Source: Hydrogenophaga sp. BPS33 (lineage in GTDB: Bacteria > Pseudomonadota > Gammaproteobacteria > Burkholderiales > Burkholderiaceae_C). From it: a DNA stretch of 64,000 bases. The notes under the pieces were generated by a model. It was not told the origin of the DNA and made no database searches. It saw only the letters and a program-made list of their open reading frames with translations. The stretch is taken from assembly GCF_009859475.1 (NCBI RefSeq), contig NZ_CP044549.1, positions 3,906,001 through 3,970,000 on the forward strand. Direction: 5' to 3'. Of this stretch, positions 10,901 through 17,812 are shown piece by piece. Made by a program: the position numbers and the translations under genes. Each line of letters begins with the position of its first letter. The first letter of the stretch is position 1.

Positions 10901-13535
10901 GGCCTCGCTGGCCGCGGGCCTGTACCCCGAGGCCACCGGCACGCACCAGATCTTCACCAACAACCGGCAGGACCCCGATAACCCGCTGGCCCTGCCGCGC
11001 CCACCGCACGTGGTGGTGGCGGGCCTGGGCGAAGAAGGCAAGCTGCGCAGCGCAGCGCTGAGCGCCACGGTGCGCCAGGCCACGCTGGCCTGGGCGCAGC
11101 GCGTGGCGGAAACACCGGGCCAGGGCACGGCCCAGTTCGAGATGGCCTGCACCTTGATCGGCAGTGGGGGCAGCGGCATCAGCGTGCCCACCGCAGCCCA
11201 GGCCGTGGCCCAGGGCGTGCGCGAGGCGAACGAAAAACTGGCCGCCGGCGGTTGGCCGCAGGTCAGCCACTTGCGCCTGGTCGAGCTCTACCTCGACCGC
11301 GCTACCGAAGCCTGGAGCGCGCTGCGCCTGCTGAGCCAGGCCGCGCCCGAACACTTCGTGCTCACGCCGACGGTGGAGTCCGGCATCGGCGCGCTGCGCC
11401 GCCCGCTCGACAGCGGCTACCGGGGCACAGCCTACGATTTCATCAGCGCCGTGACGCAGACCGACGACACCGGCGAACCCAGCATCGTCTACACGCTGGA
11501 CACCCAGCGCGCCCGCGCCGAGGTGCGCGCGCAGGCGACCCAGGCCCAACTGGTGGGCGAGCTGGTGCGCCGCGCCTCGAACGATGCCAACCGCGACCCG
11601 CAGATCGGCCGCACGCTGTTCCAGCTGCTGGTGCCGGTGGAAATGGAGGCCAGCCTGGGCGGCACCAGCGAACTGCTGCTGGAGCTGGACGACGGCACCG
11701 CCGGCATTCCCTGGGAATTGCTGGATGCGCCGAACGATGGCCGCGGTGGCCCGCAGGCGCCCTGGGCCATCCGCAACAAGCTGCTGCGCCGCCTGCGCAC
11801 CGTGGCCTTCCGCACCCAGGTGAGCGACGCCCGGCTGGAGGACGCGGTGCTGGTGATCGGCGAGCCGCTGTGCGACAGCGCCCTGTACCCACCGCTGCCC
11901 TCGGCGCGCGCCGAGGCCGAGGCGGTGCGCGACGCGCTCGGCGAGGTACTTGGCGGCGACCGGGTACACGCGCTGATCGCCCCCGACGACGGCTGCGGCC
12001 CCGACGCGGCAGCCGTCACCAACGCGCTGCTCGCGCGGCGCTACCGCATCGTGCACATTGCCGGCCATGGCGAACCCGAGCTCGAACGCCCAGGCAAGCC
12101 GCCCTTGCTGCGCGGCGTGGTGCTCAGCGACGGCACCTTCCTCGGACCGCGCGAAGTGCAGGCCATGCGGGTGGTGCCCGAACTGGTGTTCCTCAACTGC
12201 TGCCACCTTGCAGCCGACCCCAGCAAGCTCCTCCAGGAGGGCTACGACCGCGCGCGTTTCGCCGCGGGCGTGGCCAAGCAGCTGATCCGCATCGGTGTGC
12301 GCTGCGTGGTGGCCGCCGGCTGGGCGGTGGAGGACGACGCGGCCAACCAGTTCGCCGTGGCCTTCTACAAGGCCCTGCTGTCGGGCCGGCGCTTCATGGA
12401 CGCGGTGCAGGCGGCGCGCACCGCCGCCTATGCCGCCAGCCCCGGCGGCAACACCTGGGCCGCCTACCAGTGCTACGGCGATCCGGAATGGGTCTGGCAG
12501 GCCGACGAGGCCGAGGCCCGGCGCACGCCCGCGCCACTGGCACAGGTCTACGCCGGCATCGCCACCCCCGTGGCACTGGCCCTCGCCCTGGAGACCCTGG
12601 CCATCCAGAGCGCCACGCAAGGCGCCGCGCCCGAGAGCCAGCGCGAGAAGATCCGCTACCTCCAGGCGCGCTTCGAGGCCGACTGGGGCGGCATGGGCGC
12701 GGTGGCCGAGGCTTTTGGCGTAGCCTTCAAGGCCGCGAACGACATCGAGCAGGCGCTGCACTGGTACCGCCGCGCGGTAGCGGCCAACGACGGCAGTGCC
12801 TCGGTCAAGGCCAGCGAGCAGCTAGCCAACCTGACCGCGCGGCAGGCCTGGGAACGCGTCGACCGTGCCCGTCGTCACCATGCCAGCGCCGCTCAACTGC
12901 AGCCACTGCTGGCGCAAAGCCGCGCCGACATCACCGCCGCGCTGGGCATGCTCGAAGCCCTGGTCACCGTGGCGCCCACCGTGGAACGCGAGAGCCTGCT
13001 GGGGTCCGCCTGCAAGCGGCTGGCCATGCTCGAAGGCGTGGCCAGTGCCCACGCGGCACGCGCACAGGCCGCTGCCCGCATGGCCGAGCACTACGGCCAT
13101 GCCGAGGCCCTGGCCATTCAGGACGGCCGCAGCGACGCCTTCTACCCCGCCCTGAACCTGCTCGCCGCCGAACTGGTGGCACACGGCAACGACCCACATT
13201 GGCCGGGCCCGGACGCGCAGCGCCTGCGCCGCGTGCGCGAGAGCCTGGAGCACAAGCGGCGCGACGACCCGGACTTCTGGAGCGTGGCCGGCCTGCCCGA
13301 GCTCGGGGTGTACGAAGCCCTGGCCACCCGCAGCTTGCACCAGGCGGCGCCCACGCTGCTCGCGGCCTTCGAAGAATTGCACCAGCGCGCGGGCACGCCA
13401 TGGATGTGGGCGTCGGTCGCCGACCAGCTCACCTTCGTGCTCGAACAGCACGAGGGCGGCAACGGCGCCCACGCACGCGCCGCGGCCGAGGTGTTGCAAC
13501 GGCTGCGTGGGTACGGCGGCCTGGGTACGGCTTGA
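7923..13535 (+). CDS. Giant CHAT-domain protein with two alpha/beta-hydrolase domains
   Basis: An 1870-aa multidomain protein, predicted cytoplasmic. About 1-200 is an unrecognised N-terminal region. About 205-505 is an alpha/beta-hydrolase (VLLHGTFSN; nucleophile Ser284 in THSRGG). About 545-860 is a second, LCAT/lipase-like hydrolase (ILLPGILGSHLAVDG; Ser653 in AHSMGG). About 950-1230 is a domain with VGHY and VVVAGLGEEGKL motifs. About 1231-1526 is a CHAT caspase-like protease domain with His1382 (HIAGHGE) and Cys1427 (FLNCCH). About 1535-1870 is alpha-helical and partly TPR-like (ALHWYRRAVAAND). It lies between the amidase and TIR genes with short spacers. Esterase plus protease chemistry in one chain suggests a regulated toxic effector, which is an inference. 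All expected catalytic residues are present, so it appears intact. Confidence 0.92.
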   Translation: MKTPSSAPAITFIVRGQPQPMAGATRGGATSAASLSSFGGQGTLTQRVVVGAMRGSSDTVRVSARPGLDAVVLHISNGPSLMLHPETARDLMLAQSGLTRSTAAGRSRGQALPNDVNVPTQLSWQGLEQAGAATRGTARGRMGEVLLSAIEVVTGLLKEPAAKLTAAKIGARVDGQVDPGVYALRADAFSAPLKGRPKLDKIPLPDQPDAPVLVLLHGTFSNTQGTFGKLWQEHPHKVRELFARYGDRVYGLDHPTLLASPIENALLLARALPKGARLHLLTHSRGGLVAEVLARVCARPELDERPLTAFKDPAHRQQLKALRELAAELKGRDVRVERVVRVACPARGTLLASKRLDAYVSVLKWSLELANIPVAPLLIDFIGEVASQRTDPALLPGLEAMTPLSPLVQWLHESDGGAPLPGQLRVVAGDIQGDSIMSWVKTLLADAFYWTDNDLVVQTRSMYGGTPRAPAGGHAAATFVLERGGKVTHFAYFSHPRTAEAICSALIEDTPAGFRPIGPMSWAGSTSDGLRGRARAGTEAAAAERPAVILLPGILGSHLAVDGKRVWLSMRILGGLDKLGYQEGANNVQADGPIGMVYDALAEFLSATHQVIEFSFDWRRPIEEEAARLAGVIDQALSARATTGQPVRLIAHSMGGVVARTVQLERPDVWQRWLERPGSRLLMLGTPNGGSYAPMQVLTGDDTMGNALSSFGLPFRDQKARQLMAAMPGLIQLQAGLLDTAQGLAQSARWQALAEQDMQTLEQANFWHGEDSLRTIYQWGVPPQAVLDRAVALRQRLDRQRDEALAGFRDRVVMVVGRASSTPAGFEIDAREGLVYLNQPEGGDGRVTLSSALLPGVRAWKVDAPHGDLPDVAHAFEAYLDLLQHGDTQRLPLVTTVPATRGTGADTPAALARSRPSRQRNLLVEPPADAREVLGFADEAPAATAPAHTALRITVINANLKFVSHTVMVGHYVSSTLTGTEGVVDRFIGGVMSASLAAGLYPEATGTHQIFTNNRQDPDNPLALPRPPHVVVAGLGEEGKLRSAALSATVRQATLAWAQRVAETPGQGTAQFEMACTLIGSGGSGISVPTAAQAVAQGVREANEKLAAGGWPQVSHLRLVELYLDRATEAWSALRLLSQAAPEHFVLTPTVESGIGALRRPLDSGYRGTAYDFISAVTQTDDTGEPSIVYTLDTQRARAEVRAQATQAQLVGELVRRASNDANRDPQIGRTLFQLLVPVEMEASLGGTSELLLELDDGTAGIPWELLDAPNDGRGGPQAPWAIRNKLLRRLRTVAFRTQVSDARLEDAVLVIGEPLCDSALYPPLPSARAEAEAVRDALGEVLGGDRVHALIAPDDGCGPDAAAVTNALLARRYRIVHIAGHGEPELERPGKPPLLRGVVLSDGTFLGPREVQAMRVVPELVFLNCCHLAADPSKLLQEGYDRARFAAGVAKQLIRIGVRCVVAAGWAVEDDAANQFAVAFYKALLSGRRFMDAVQAARTAAYAASPGGNTWAAYQCYGDPEWVWQADEAEARRTPAPLAQVYAGIATPVALALALETLAIQSATQGAAPESQREKIRYLQARFEADWGGMGAVAEAFGVAFKAANDIEQALHWYRRAVAANDGSASVKASEQLANLTARQAWERVDRARRHHASAAQLQPLLAQSRADITAALGMLEALVTVAPTVERESLLGSACKRLAMLEGVASAHAARAQAAARMAEHYGHAEALAIQDGRSDAFYPALNLLAAELVAHGNDPHWPGPDAQRLRRVRESLEHKRRDDPDFWSVAGLPELGVYEALATRSLHQAAPTLLAAFEELHQRAGTPWMWASVADQLTFVLEQHEGGNGAHARAAAEVLQRLRGYGGLGTA

Positions 13536-13551
13536 GCACCGCCGCGGCGCC

Positions 13552-14625
13552 ATGAACCGTATCTTCATCAGCTACCGCGCGTCCGACGGCAAGAAGGACG
13601 CCGACCGCTTGTGCGCCGACCTCAGCCGCCTCTACGGCGAAGACCAGGTGTTCTTCGACAAGCAAGACCTGCGAGGAGGCACCTCGTGGCGCAGTGCGAT
13701 CATGGCCGCGCTGGGCAACAAACCGGTGGTGCTGCTGCTCTTCACACCCGACCTGCTGGGCATGCAGCACCCCGAGGGCGGGCGGCGCATCGACCACGAG
13801 GACGACCCGATCCGCGGGGAGATCCTCACCGCGCATCAACATGGCGCGATCGTCATTCCGCTCTTCACCGAAGGCATGACGGTCCCCAGCAACGCCGAAC
13901 TGCCCGAGCCGCTGCGGTTTCTGAAAGAGGCCCATGCCCTGAAGCTGCGCACCGAAGACTGGGCCACCGACCTGGCGCGCATCGTGGCCGACCTGCGCAG
14001 CCACGGCATCGCCCCGAAGCGCGACGCCGCCGACGAGCAGGACAAGCCCAAGCGCACCATGGGCCAGCGCATGCAACGCAGCCTCATGTGGGTGGGCGCC
14101 TTCTTCGTCGGACTGTTCGTGCTGGGCCTGCTGGTCTCGGCATTCGAAGGCGAGGACGAACCGGTGGCCAGCGGCGGCCCGGACCCGATCGTCGCCCTGG
14201 GGCAGCAGGCGCTGCAGGCCATCGTGCCGCCCGCGGCCAACGTGGCGGGCATCTGGTGGGCGATCGACGAATCCAACCGGCGCCTGCGCGTGCAGCTCAC
14301 GGTGGTCGGCAACCTGGTGGAATTGCAGACCGACCCCTTTCCCGTAGGCTGGTACCCCGAATGGCAGACCTATGCCAACGGCATGCGCGGCCAGGGCCTG
14401 GTGGTCAACGAGGTGCGCTACCACGGCCGTGGCGTGCTTGGCAATGTGATGGGCGTGCCACGCATCGAGATGCCGTACCAGGCCCTCACGGGCGATGGCC
14501 GCGGTCCGCTGGACACCGGCAGCGTCGTGCTCAACGCCAGCGCCGACGGGCGCGAACTCACCGGCACGTTCTGGAGCAACGGGCAGCAGGCCGAATCGCC
14601 CCTGCGGTTGGTGCGCCAGCCCTGA
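13552..14625 (+). CDS. TIR-domain membrane protein
   Basis: A 357-aa protein. Residues 1-150 are a TIR domain (start NRIFISYRASDGKKDADRLC, then VFFDKQDLRGGTSW and VVLLLFTPDLLGM). A basic stretch (KPKRTMGQRMQR) precedes one transmembrane helix at about 179-199, which predicts a cytosolic TIR and a periplasmic C-terminal domain (about 225-357, beta-rich, ending GTFWSNGQQAE...LRLVRQ). By eye the position of the usual catalytic Glu of NAD-cleaving TIRs is occupied by Ser48, so NADase activity is doubtful. The start is 16 bases after the CHAT gene stop. An in-frame upstream GTG/ATG region lies within the CHAT gene and was not used. It is probably the sensor or adaptor of the operon. Confidence 0.88.
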   Translation: MNRIFISYRASDGKKDADRLCADLSRLYGEDQVFFDKQDLRGGTSWRSAIMAALGNKPVVLLLFTPDLLGMQHPEGGRRIDHEDDPIRGEILTAHQHGAIVIPLFTEGMTVPSNAELPEPLRFLKEAHALKLRTEDWATDLARIVADLRSHGIAPKRDAADEQDKPKRTMGQRMQRSLMWVGAFFVGLFVLGLLVSAFEGEDEPVASGGPDPIVALGQQALQAIVPPAANVAGIWWAIDESNRRLRVQLTVVGNLVELQTDPFPVGWYPEWQTYANGMRGQGLVVNEVRYHGRGVLGNVMGVPRIEMPYQALTGDGRGPLDTGSVVLNASADGRELTGTFWSNGQQAESPLRLVRQP

Positions 14626-14645
14626 ATCCTCACCTGGAGAACGCC

Positions 14646-15671
14646 ATGACCCACCCTGTTCACGTCTGCACCCAGCGCGTGCTGCCCGCCGAGCTCATGC
14701 GCTTCCAACCCACCACGCGCAGCGAAGGCCGAACGCGTGCCATTGCCCTGCTCGGCAAGCTCTGGATGAACGGCAGCACCCTGCGCGTGCGCTTCATGGG
14801 CGGCACGGCGGAGCAACAGGCCAAGGTGCGCGAACAGGCCGCCTGGTGGACCGCGCATGCCAACCTCACGTTCGATTTCAACAATGCGCCCGATGCAGAG
14901 ATCCGCGTCGCCTTCGACACCACCAAAGGCGCCTGGTCCTACGTGGGCACCGACTGCCGCGGCATCCCGACGGACCAGCCCACCATGAACCTGGGTTTCA
15001 TGGACGGCGGCACGGTGGCACACGAATTCGGCCACGCCATCGGCCTCATGCACGAGCACCAGAACCCGGCCGGTGGCATCGAGTGGAACGAGGCCACCGT
15101 GATCCGCGACCTCTCGGGTCCGCCGAACAACTGGAGCGAAGCCACCATCCGCCACAACGTGCTCAACAAATACCGCGCCGACCAGATCAACGGCACCGCC
15201 TTCGACCCCGATTCGGTGATGCTGTATTTCTTCCCGGACAGCTGGGTCCAGAGCGGCAAGGGCACGCGCGCCAACCCGGTGCTCTCGGCCAACGACAAGG
15301 CCTTCATCGGCGGCGCGCGCGCCTACCCCAAGCCGGCGCCAACCGTGATCGATGCGAAGGAACTCAAGGTCGGCGCGACCCGGCGCACCTCGGCCGCCAT
15401 CGGCCAGTTCGGCGAGGAAGACCTGTTCCAGTTCACCGTGTCCGACGGCGGCAGCCACACCGTGGACACGCGCGGCTCCACCGACGTGGTGATGAAGCTC
15501 TTCGGCCCCGACAGCGCGACCGCCGTCATCGCCGAAGACGACGACAGCGGCGTGGACACCAACGCGCTCATCCGCGCCGACCTGATCCCCGGGCGTTATT
15601 ACGTGCAGGTGCGGCACTACAACCGCGCCAACGGCATGGGCAAGTACACGGTGAAGGTGCGCAAAGCCTGA
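14646..15671 (+). CDS. Metzincin-type zinc metalloprotease with PPC-like domain
   Basis: A 341-aa protein. The zinc site HEFGHAIGLMH (residues 126-136) gives the HExxHxxGxxH pattern of metzincins such as matrixin and astacin families, and DPDSVMLYF downstream supplies a Met-turn-like segment. Residues about 225-341 look like a pre-peptidase C-terminal (PPC) beta-sandwich (GEEDLFQFTVSDGGSHTVDT). Metzincins of this kind are normally secreted, but no signal peptide or clear pro-peptide cysteine switch is seen, so it may be intracellular or leave by lysis. GGAG precedes the ATG. It is the last gene of the five-gene operon, 20 bases after the TIR gene. Confidence 0.9.
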   Translation: MTHPVHVCTQRVLPAELMRFQPTTRSEGRTRAIALLGKLWMNGSTLRVRFMGGTAEQQAKVREQAAWWTAHANLTFDFNNAPDAEIRVAFDTTKGAWSYVGTDCRGIPTDQPTMNLGFMDGGTVAHEFGHAIGLMHEHQNPAGGIEWNEATVIRDLSGPPNNWSEATIRHNVLNKYRADQINGTAFDPDSVMLYFFPDSWVQSGKGTRANPVLSANDKAFIGGARAYPKPAPTVIDAKELKVGATRRTSAAIGQFGEEDLFQFTVSDGGSHTVDTRGSTDVVMKLFGPDSATAVIAEDDDSGVDTNALIRADLIPGRYYVQVRHYNRANGMGKYTVKVRKA

Positions 15672-15811
15672 AGTCTCGAGCGCCGCCCAGGGCGGCCCAT
15701 GGGCGCAAAGCGAATAGCAGCCTTGCCGGGCGCGTGGTAGTGCGCACCCGTTGCGGTCCCTAGACTGCGCGGGCCGGCCGTTGCTCGGCAATGCCATCTT
15801 CAGGAGACACC

Positions 15812-16801
15812 ATGAATTCAAAAGCCCGCACCTTGTCGGGACTCACCTGCGCCGTCCTCTCGGGCGCCGCCCTGCTGGCCACCGTACCCGTCGCAGCCCA
15901 GGCGCAGAACTACCCCAACCGCCCGATCACCCTGCTCGTGGGCTACGTGCCCGGCGGCCCGGTGGACGCGGCCGCGCGCATCATCCAGGCACCGTTGCAA
16001 AAGCGCCTGGGCCAACCGGTGGTGATCGAGAACCGCGGCGGCGCCTCGGGCGCCTTGGCCGCGGCAGCCGTGGCCAAGGCACAGCCCGATGGCTACACCC
16101 TCTTCTTCGCCGCCAGCGCCACGCAGACCATCGCGCCGCACGTGCAGAAGTCCATGCCCTACGACCCGCTCAAGGACTACACGCCGGTGGGCCTGGTGCT
16201 CAATGCACCCAACGTCCTGATGGTGGGCACCAGCCTGCCGATCAAGTCGATGCAGGAGCTCACCGCCTACGCCAAGGCCCACCCCGACAAGACCACCTTC
16301 GGATCGGCCGGCCCCGGTGCTTCGAACCACCTGGCAGGCGAGCTGCTCAAGAAGACCACCGGTGCGCCCATGCTGCACGTGCCCTACAAGGGCAACGCAG
16401 CCGCGATGACCGACGTGATGGCCGGCACGCTCACCTTCATGTTCGATGCCATCAGCACCGGCGCAGCCGCTGCTGCGGGCAAACGCGTCGTGCCAGTGGC
16501 CGTGACCTCGGCCAAGCGCCACCCGCTGTTGCCCAACGTGCCCACCATGGCCGAAGCCGGCATTGCGAACTTCGTCGTCGGCAGCTTCTACGCACTCGAA
16601 GGCCCGCCCGGCCTGCCGGCGAACATCGTGCAGACCTTGAACACCGCGCTGCGCGACGTGCTGGCCGATCCGGACGTGCAAAAGCGCATGGTCGACGCGG
16701 GCTATGAGGTCACGCCCTCTTCCGCCGATGAACTTGCGGCGAAAGTAAAAGCCGAACATGCGCGCTGGGGTGAGGTGGCCAAAGGGCTCACGTTCGAATA
16801 A
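15812..16801 (+). CDS. TctC/Bug-type tripartite tricarboxylate transporter substrate-binding protein
   Basis: Periplasmic solute-binding protein of 329 aa. It has a signal peptide (MNSKARTLSGLTCAVLSGAA..., cleavage near AQAQ) and the Bug hallmark YPNRPITLLVGYVPGGPVD, then GYTLFFA, KSMPYDPLKDYTPVG and GSAGPGASNHLAG. Bug proteins bind carboxylates or other small ligands and are greatly expanded in Burkholderiales, often without adjacent TctAB permease genes, as here. The start at 15812 is set by AGGAGAC 5 bases upstream. The next genes are an aldo/keto reductase and an aldehyde dehydrogenase in the same direction, suggesting a small catabolic unit; the ligand is unknown. Confidence 0.93.
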   Translation: MNSKARTLSGLTCAVLSGAALLATVPVAAQAQNYPNRPITLLVGYVPGGPVDAAARIIQAPLQKRLGQPVVIENRGGASGALAAAAVAKAQPDGYTLFFAASATQTIAPHVQKSMPYDPLKDYTPVGLVLNAPNVLMVGTSLPIKSMQELTAYAKAHPDKTTFGSAGPGASNHLAGELLKKTTGAPMLHVPYKGNAAAMTDVMAGTLTFMFDAISTGAAAAAGKRVVPVAVTSAKRHPLLPNVPTMAEAGIANFVVGSFYALEGPPGLPANIVQTLNTALRDVLADPDVQKRMVDAGYEVTPSSADELAAKVKAEHARWGEVAKGLTFE

Positions 16802-16814
16802 ACGCTTGAACCTG

Positions 16815-17780
16815 ATGAAATACAAGACCGTCGGCCGCACCGGCCTGAAGGTGTCCAGCCTGTGTTTGGGCACCATGTTGTTCCCGAACGATCCGCAGGC
16901 TTCGCGCGCCATCTTCGCCAAGAGCCTTGACGCCGGCATCAACTTCTTCGACTGCGCCAACTCCTATGGCGGCGGTGGCAAGTCCGAGGAGCTGCTGGGC
17001 GACTGCATCGCCGAGCACAGGTGCCGCGACGAGATCGTGCTGATCTCCAAGGTGTGCCGCCCGATGGGCGCACATGTGAACAACCAGGGCCTCTCGCGCT
17101 GGCACATCCTGCGCGAGGCCGAGGCCAGCTTGAAGCGCCTGAAGACCGACCGCATCGACTTCTATTTCGCGCACCACTACGACCCGCTCACGCCGATCGA
17201 CGAAACGCTGCGCGCCTTCGACGACCTGCAGCGCCAGGGCAAGATCCTCTACCCGGCCGTGAGCAACTGGTCGGCGTGGCGCATTGCCAAGGCGCTGGGC
17301 ATCTCGGCCAGGGAGTCGCTCGCGCGCTTCGAGCTGATCCAGCCCATGTACAACCTGGTCAAGCGGCAGGCCGAGCACGAGTTGTTTCCGCTGGCCGAGT
17401 CCGAGCAAATGGGTGCCGTGGTGTTCAGCCCACTGGCCAGCGGTCTGCTCACCGGCCTGTACGGCGTGAACCGCAGCCCCGACCAGGGCCGCCTGCTGCA
17501 GGCGCGCTATGCCGAACGTTATTCGGACAGCGCCAACTTCGAAATCGCCGACCGCTTCACCGCCTTCGCACAAGAGCGTGGCGTCGCGCCCGCCACGCTG
17601 GCCGTGGCCTGGGCCATGTCGCATCCGGCGGTGACAGCCCCCATCATCGGCCCCGACAACGTGGAGCAGTTGCAGGGCTATCTCGATGCCGCTGCGCTGG
17701 ACATGAGCCCTTCGCTGCGCGACGAGATCACCGCGCTGGCCATTCCCTTTGAGTACGGTGTCGAACGCACCGTCGATTGA
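16815..17780 (+). CDS. Aldo/keto reductase
   Basis: A 321-aa NAD(P)H-dependent oxidoreductase with the AKR TIM-barrel. Seen are MKYKTVGRTGLKVSSLCLG at the start, the active-site segment FFDCANSYGGGGKSEELLG (Asp and Tyr), LISKV (Lys) and FYFAHHYDP (His), and C-terminal cofactor-loop residues near APIIGPDNVEQL. The start at 16815 follows the binding-protein stop by 13 bases and matches the family N-terminus; an upstream in-frame ATG lies within the previous gene. Together with the next gene it may oxidise or reduce a carbonyl compound taken up by the Bug protein, which is an inference from position. Confidence 0.92.
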   Translation: MKYKTVGRTGLKVSSLCLGTMLFPNDPQASRAIFAKSLDAGINFFDCANSYGGGGKSEELLGDCIAEHRCRDEIVLISKVCRPMGAHVNNQGLSRWHILREAEASLKRLKTDRIDFYFAHHYDPLTPIDETLRAFDDLQRQGKILYPAVSNWSAWRIAKALGISARESLARFELIQPMYNLVKRQAEHELFPLAESEQMGAVVFSPLASGLLTGLYGVNRSPDQGRLLQARYAERYSDSANFEIADRFTAFAQERGVAPATLAVAWAMSHPAVTAPIIGPDNVEQLQGYLDAAALDMSPSLRDEITALAIPFEYGVERTVD

Positions 17781-17812
17781 TTCCCGAGTTTCGAGAAGAG
17801 AAGTTATTGACC

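Noticed and set aside
8810..12761. Several long ORFs in other frames within the CHAT gene (e.g. plus 8810-10582, minus 10671-12761)
   Set aside because: They overlap a gene with clear catalytic motifs and show only high-GC composition patterns.
13552..14625. NADase activity for the TIR protein
   Set aside because: The usual catalytic Glu position appears to be Ser48, so the product is called a TIR protein without enzyme activity.
5994..15671. CRISPR-associated Craspase-like or CBASS system
   Set aside because: No Cas gene, CRISPR repeats, nucleotide cyclase or gasdermin-like gene is present in or near the operon.
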